Below, one piece after another: positions 5,860-7,690 of a stretch of 7,690 nucleotides of DNA. The stretch is from Candidatus Omnitrophota bacterium. GTDB lineage: Bacteria; Omnitrophota; Gorgyraeia; Gorgyraeales; Gorgyraeaceae. The stretch is from positions 1 through 7,690 of the forward strand of contig JAHIEN010000040.1 of assembly GCA_018901615.1 (NCBI GenBank), written 5' to 3'. The position numbers and the translations under genes were made by a program. The notes beneath the pieces are model-generated. The model was not told the origin of the DNA, searched no databases, and saw only the letters and a list, made by a program, of their open reading frames with translations. Each line of letters opens with the position of its first letter. Within the stretch, counting starts at the first letter, position 1.

Positions 5860-6830
5860 TATTCCAGTTTTATGCGCGGATCTACCGCGGCATAAGATAT
5901 ATCGGCCAGGAGATTTCCCATGAGCGTAAGCGCGGCGCCTATCACAAGGACACCCATGATCACAGGATAATCCCTTGCCATTACTGATTCATAAAAAAGT
6001 CTTCCCATGCCGGGTATGCTAAAAATCGACTCGAATATGACACTGCCCCCTATAAGGCCGGGAACAGATAATCCCAGGATCGTGACTATGGGCAGTAACG
6101 CGTTTTTTAACGCGTGCTTATAGACGACCTCTTTTTCGCTCAGGCCCTTTGCGCGGGCAGTGCGTATATAATTTTGCCTCAAAACCTGCACCATATTGCT
6201 GCGCATATAACGCGATATCCCAGCCAGACCGGCAAACGCGGAAACAAATACAGGAAGCACAAGGTGTCTTGAAACATCTATTATCTTTTCTAAAAAACTA
6301 AATCTCTCGAACTCAAGCGATTTAATTCCTGAGACAGGCAGGATCCCCCATTGCACTCCTATAAGATCCATGAGGATCAAGCTCAGCCAGATCGTCGGCA
6401 TGGCAAATCCTATAAACACGAATACAGTCATTGACCTGTCATAAAAACTATTTTCCCTGACAGCTGAACTTATGCCAATAGGCACTCCTATCAATAATAT
6501 CAGGATAATAGAGGCGAGGTTGATGCCGAGAGTGACCGGTATGCGCTCTCTGATCTTTTCTATAACAGGCCTTGAATCGACAAACGAAACCCCAAAATCA
6601 AAACTGGCCATCCTCTTCAGCCAATCTGCGTACTGCACATGAAGCGGTTTATCAAGGCCATACAATCTGGCGATCCTGTCCCTGGCTTCCAGCGAGACCT
6701 TTGGGTTAAACTGCGTCTCCATGTCAGTAGGCTTGCCAGGCACAAGATGGATGACCATAAAAGTGATTATAGTTATACCGAATAGAAGCGGGATCAGGCT
6801 TATTAACCTGCGAAAGATATATTTAACCAT
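5859..6830 (-). CDS. oppB: Oligopeptide/dipeptide ABC transporter permease, OppB/DppB type
   Basis: Inner-membrane permease of 323 residues, partner of OppC. The N-terminus MVKYIFRRLISLIPLLFGIT with the following helix (about 10-30) and HLVPGKP (28-34) is typical. YGLDKPLHVQYADWL (57-71) and FDFGVSF (77-83) mark the OppB N-terminal region. Hydrophobic segments follow near 101-121, 133-157, 188-207, 246-270 and 289-310. The EAA coupling loop YIRTARAKGLSEKEVVYKHA spans 221-240, and FSIPGMGRLFYESVMARDYPV (270-290 region) is a family signature. The frame could be extended to a GTG at 6863, but that extension would be translated from the inverted repeat; MVKYIFRRL is the standard OppB beginning. 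No clear ribosome binding site lies within 15 bases of this ATG because the repeat ends 8 bases upstream. Confidence 0.93.
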   Translation of the reverse strand: MVKYIFRRLISLIPLLFGITIITFMVIHLVPGKPTDMETQFNPKVSLEARDRIARLYGLDKPLHVQYADWLKRMASFDFGVSFVDSRPVIEKIRERIPVTLGINLASIILILLIGVPIGISSAVRENSFYDRSMTVFVFIGFAMPTIWLSLILMDLIGVQWGILPVSGIKSLEFERFSFLEKIIDVSRHLVLPVFVSAFAGLAGISRYMRSNMVQVLRQNYIRTARAKGLSEKEVVYKHALKNALLPIVTILGLSVPGLIGGSVIFESIFSIPGMGRLFYESVMARDYPVIMGVLVIGAALTLMGNLLADISYAAVDPRIKLE

Positions 6831-6838
6831 GTTTTGCA

Positions 6839-6889
6839 CTGTTCGAGGCTTAACCTCGAACACTTTGTTCGAGGTTAAGCCTCGAACAG
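6839..6889. repeat. Nested 24-bp inverted repeat between oppA and oppB
   Basis: Perfect 24-base arms (6839-6862 and 6866-6889) are separated by a 3-base loop CTT. Each arm is itself an imperfect palindrome: GTTCGAGG, five bases, then CCTCGAAC. The motif GTTCGAGG therefore appears four times in alternating orientation (6841, 6854, 6867 and 6880 on either strand). The element fills 51 of the 66 bases between the oppA stop and the oppB ATG. It could form one long hairpin or a pair of small ones in RNA, or a cruciform in DNA. It lacks a T tract. It looks like a REP-like or miniature repeat element; no second copy is present in this window, so its repeat nature in the genome is inferred. Confidence 0.85.
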
Positions 6890-6896
6890 ATCTCTT

Positions 6897-7690
6897 TTAT
6901 CTTATGTACTTCTGCTCGTTTTTTGGGACGCGCCATTTTATAAAATTATGGCCGATCCCGCCTAAGCCTTGCTCAATGCCTTTGAACCTCTTATGCACTA
7001 TTGGCAATGAATCAGGCACATATAAAAATAGATACGGCTGCTCTCTGTACAAGATCTCATGCACCCTGCGGTAGATACGGGCGCGCTCTTTCTGGTCAAA
7101 TGTCCTGCGGCCCTCAAGAAACAATCTATCTACTTCAGGATTCGCATAGCCTACGAAATTAAATTCCCCTTCCCTTGTCTTTGAAGAATGCCAGATGTCA
7201 TACATGTCAGGATCAAGCGATAACCCCCATCCCAGAAGCACTGCGTCAAATCTCCTTTTATCTATAAACTCGCTGACAAACGCGCTCCATTCTATTATCT
7301 TTATCTTCATCTCAATGCCGACTTCTTTCAATCTTCTCTGTATTATCTCAGCTGTCATCCTGCGCTCACTATTGCCCTGATTGGTTATTACGGTGAATGA
7401 GAATTTTGTCCCGTCTTTTTCCAAGATCCCGTCGCCGTCAGTATCCGACCACCCTGCCTCTTTTAAAAGCTGTTTCGCCTTCGCGGGTTCATATGACGCG
7501 GGTCTTATCTCTTTATTATAGGCCCAGGATTCAGGTATAAAAGGCCCTGTTGCCGCCCTGCCCAGCCCCAGCAGGACACCCTGCACGATCTCATCCTTAT
7601 CCACCGCGTAATTTATCGCCTGCCGCACTCTCACGTCCCTGAACCTCGGATCTTTTAGATTATACCCCATATATGTATACCCGAAACTCG
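6897..7690 (-). CDS. oppA: Oligopeptide/dipeptide ABC transporter substrate-binding protein (SBP_bac_5), 5' end cut by window edge
   Basis: The C-terminal 263 residues of an extracytoplasmic peptide-binding protein of the cluster C (SBP_bac_5) family, which delivers peptides or similar ligands to OppBC. The full family length is about 500-550 residues, so the N-terminal half, including any signal peptide or lipobox, lies outside the window. Landmarks in the fragment: FRDVRVRQAINYAVDKDEIV (16-35), AKQLLKEAGW (71-80), an acidic loop DTDGDGILEKDG (82-93) common in this family, an LKEVGIEM stretch (120-127), and FDAVLLGWGLSLDPDMYDIW (147-166). The frame is open to the window edge. The Met codon at 7670 is internal, because homologous sequence (SFGYTY) continues upstream of it. 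The stop is 66 bp before oppB, a gap filled by the nested inverted repeat. Ligand specificity cannot be read from this part, and nickel- or sugar-binding relatives exist. Confidence 0.92.
   Translation of the reverse strand, partial: SFGYTYMGYNLKDPRFRDVRVRQAINYAVDKDEIVQGVLLGLGRAATGPFIPESWAYNKEIRPASYEPAKAKQLLKEAGWSDTDGDGILEKDGTKFSFTVITNQGNSERRMTAEIIQRRLKEVGIEMKIKIIEWSAFVSEFIDKRRFDAVLLGWGLSLDPDMYDIWHSSKTREGEFNFVGYANPEVDRLFLEGRRTFDQKERARIYRRVHEILYREQPYLFLYVPDSLPIVHKRFKGIEQGLGGIGHNFIKWRVPKNEQKYIR

Noticed and set aside
6831..6863. Eleven-codon N-terminal extension of oppB from a GTG
   Set aside because: The residues (FEVKPRT and so on) come from the inverted repeat, and the same peptide appears on the opposite strand, as expected from a palindrome. 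The normal OppB N-terminus begins at the ATG at 6830.
6839..6889. Rho-independent terminator between oppA and oppB
   Set aside because: The stem is strong, but no run of T follows it on either strand, and the downstream genes are transporter partners that need transcription. Partial attenuation cannot be excluded.
6839..6889. CRISPR repeat unit
   Set aside because: There is only one palindromic block, with no regularly spaced second copy or spacer and no cas genes.
7668..7670. ATG at 7670 as the start of the binding protein
   Set aside because: The frame stays open to the window edge with family-like residues upstream, and the known family is about twice as long, so this Met is internal.

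Overview
The window is a bacterial, gene-dense stretch in which all nine protein genes lie on the minus strand. Read in the direction of transcription (from the right edge leftwards) the order is: oppA-type peptide-binding protein (5' end outside the window), oppB, oppC, oppD, oppF, then glgC, a short ArgA-like GNAT acetyltransferase, leuC and leuD (3' end outside the window). No gene lies on the plus strand, and no RNA gene, CRISPR array, insertion sequence or prophage gene is visible. No gap exceeds about 66 bases.

Right half (about 3331-7690): a five-gene oligopeptide/dipeptide ABC transporter: binding protein, two permeases and two ATPases. oppB and oppC overlap by one base (TAATG), and oppF starts one base after the oppD stop. 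The two wider gaps, oppA-oppB and oppC-oppD, each hold a perfect hairpin-forming inverted repeat. The oppA-oppB repeat (6839-6889) is a nested structure with 24-bp arms and nearly fills the gap.

Left half (1-3330): a promoter-like site (TTGCAT, 17-bp spacer, TATAAT) overlaps the end of oppF and an 18-bp AT-only palindrome, and would drive glgC. The next three genes are tightly packed: glgC and the acetyltransferase overlap by four bases (TTGA, a TTG start), leuC follows after 13 bp, and leuC and leuD overlap by four bases (ATGA). The likely transcript therefore combines ADP-glucose synthesis (glycogen), a putative N-acetylglutamate synthase (arginine) and isopropylmalate isomerase (leucine). 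No strong terminator separates oppF from glgC, so read-through from the transporter is possible.

Organism: standard stop usage (TAA, TAG and TGA all terminate genes), moderate GC, frequent ATA (Ile) and AGA/AGG (Arg) codons, the about-420-residue leuC type, and hairpin repeats between genes. This suits an uncultured anaerobic or environmental bacterium. My best guess is a Candidatus Omnitrophota-like lineage, but that is inference from gene style and not from a marker gene.

I see no novel defence or mobile system. The most unusual items are the nested inverted repeat that seems to separate oppB from its ribosome binding site, the second palindrome beginning at the oppC stop codon, and the mixed glgC-acetyltransferase-leuCD operon.
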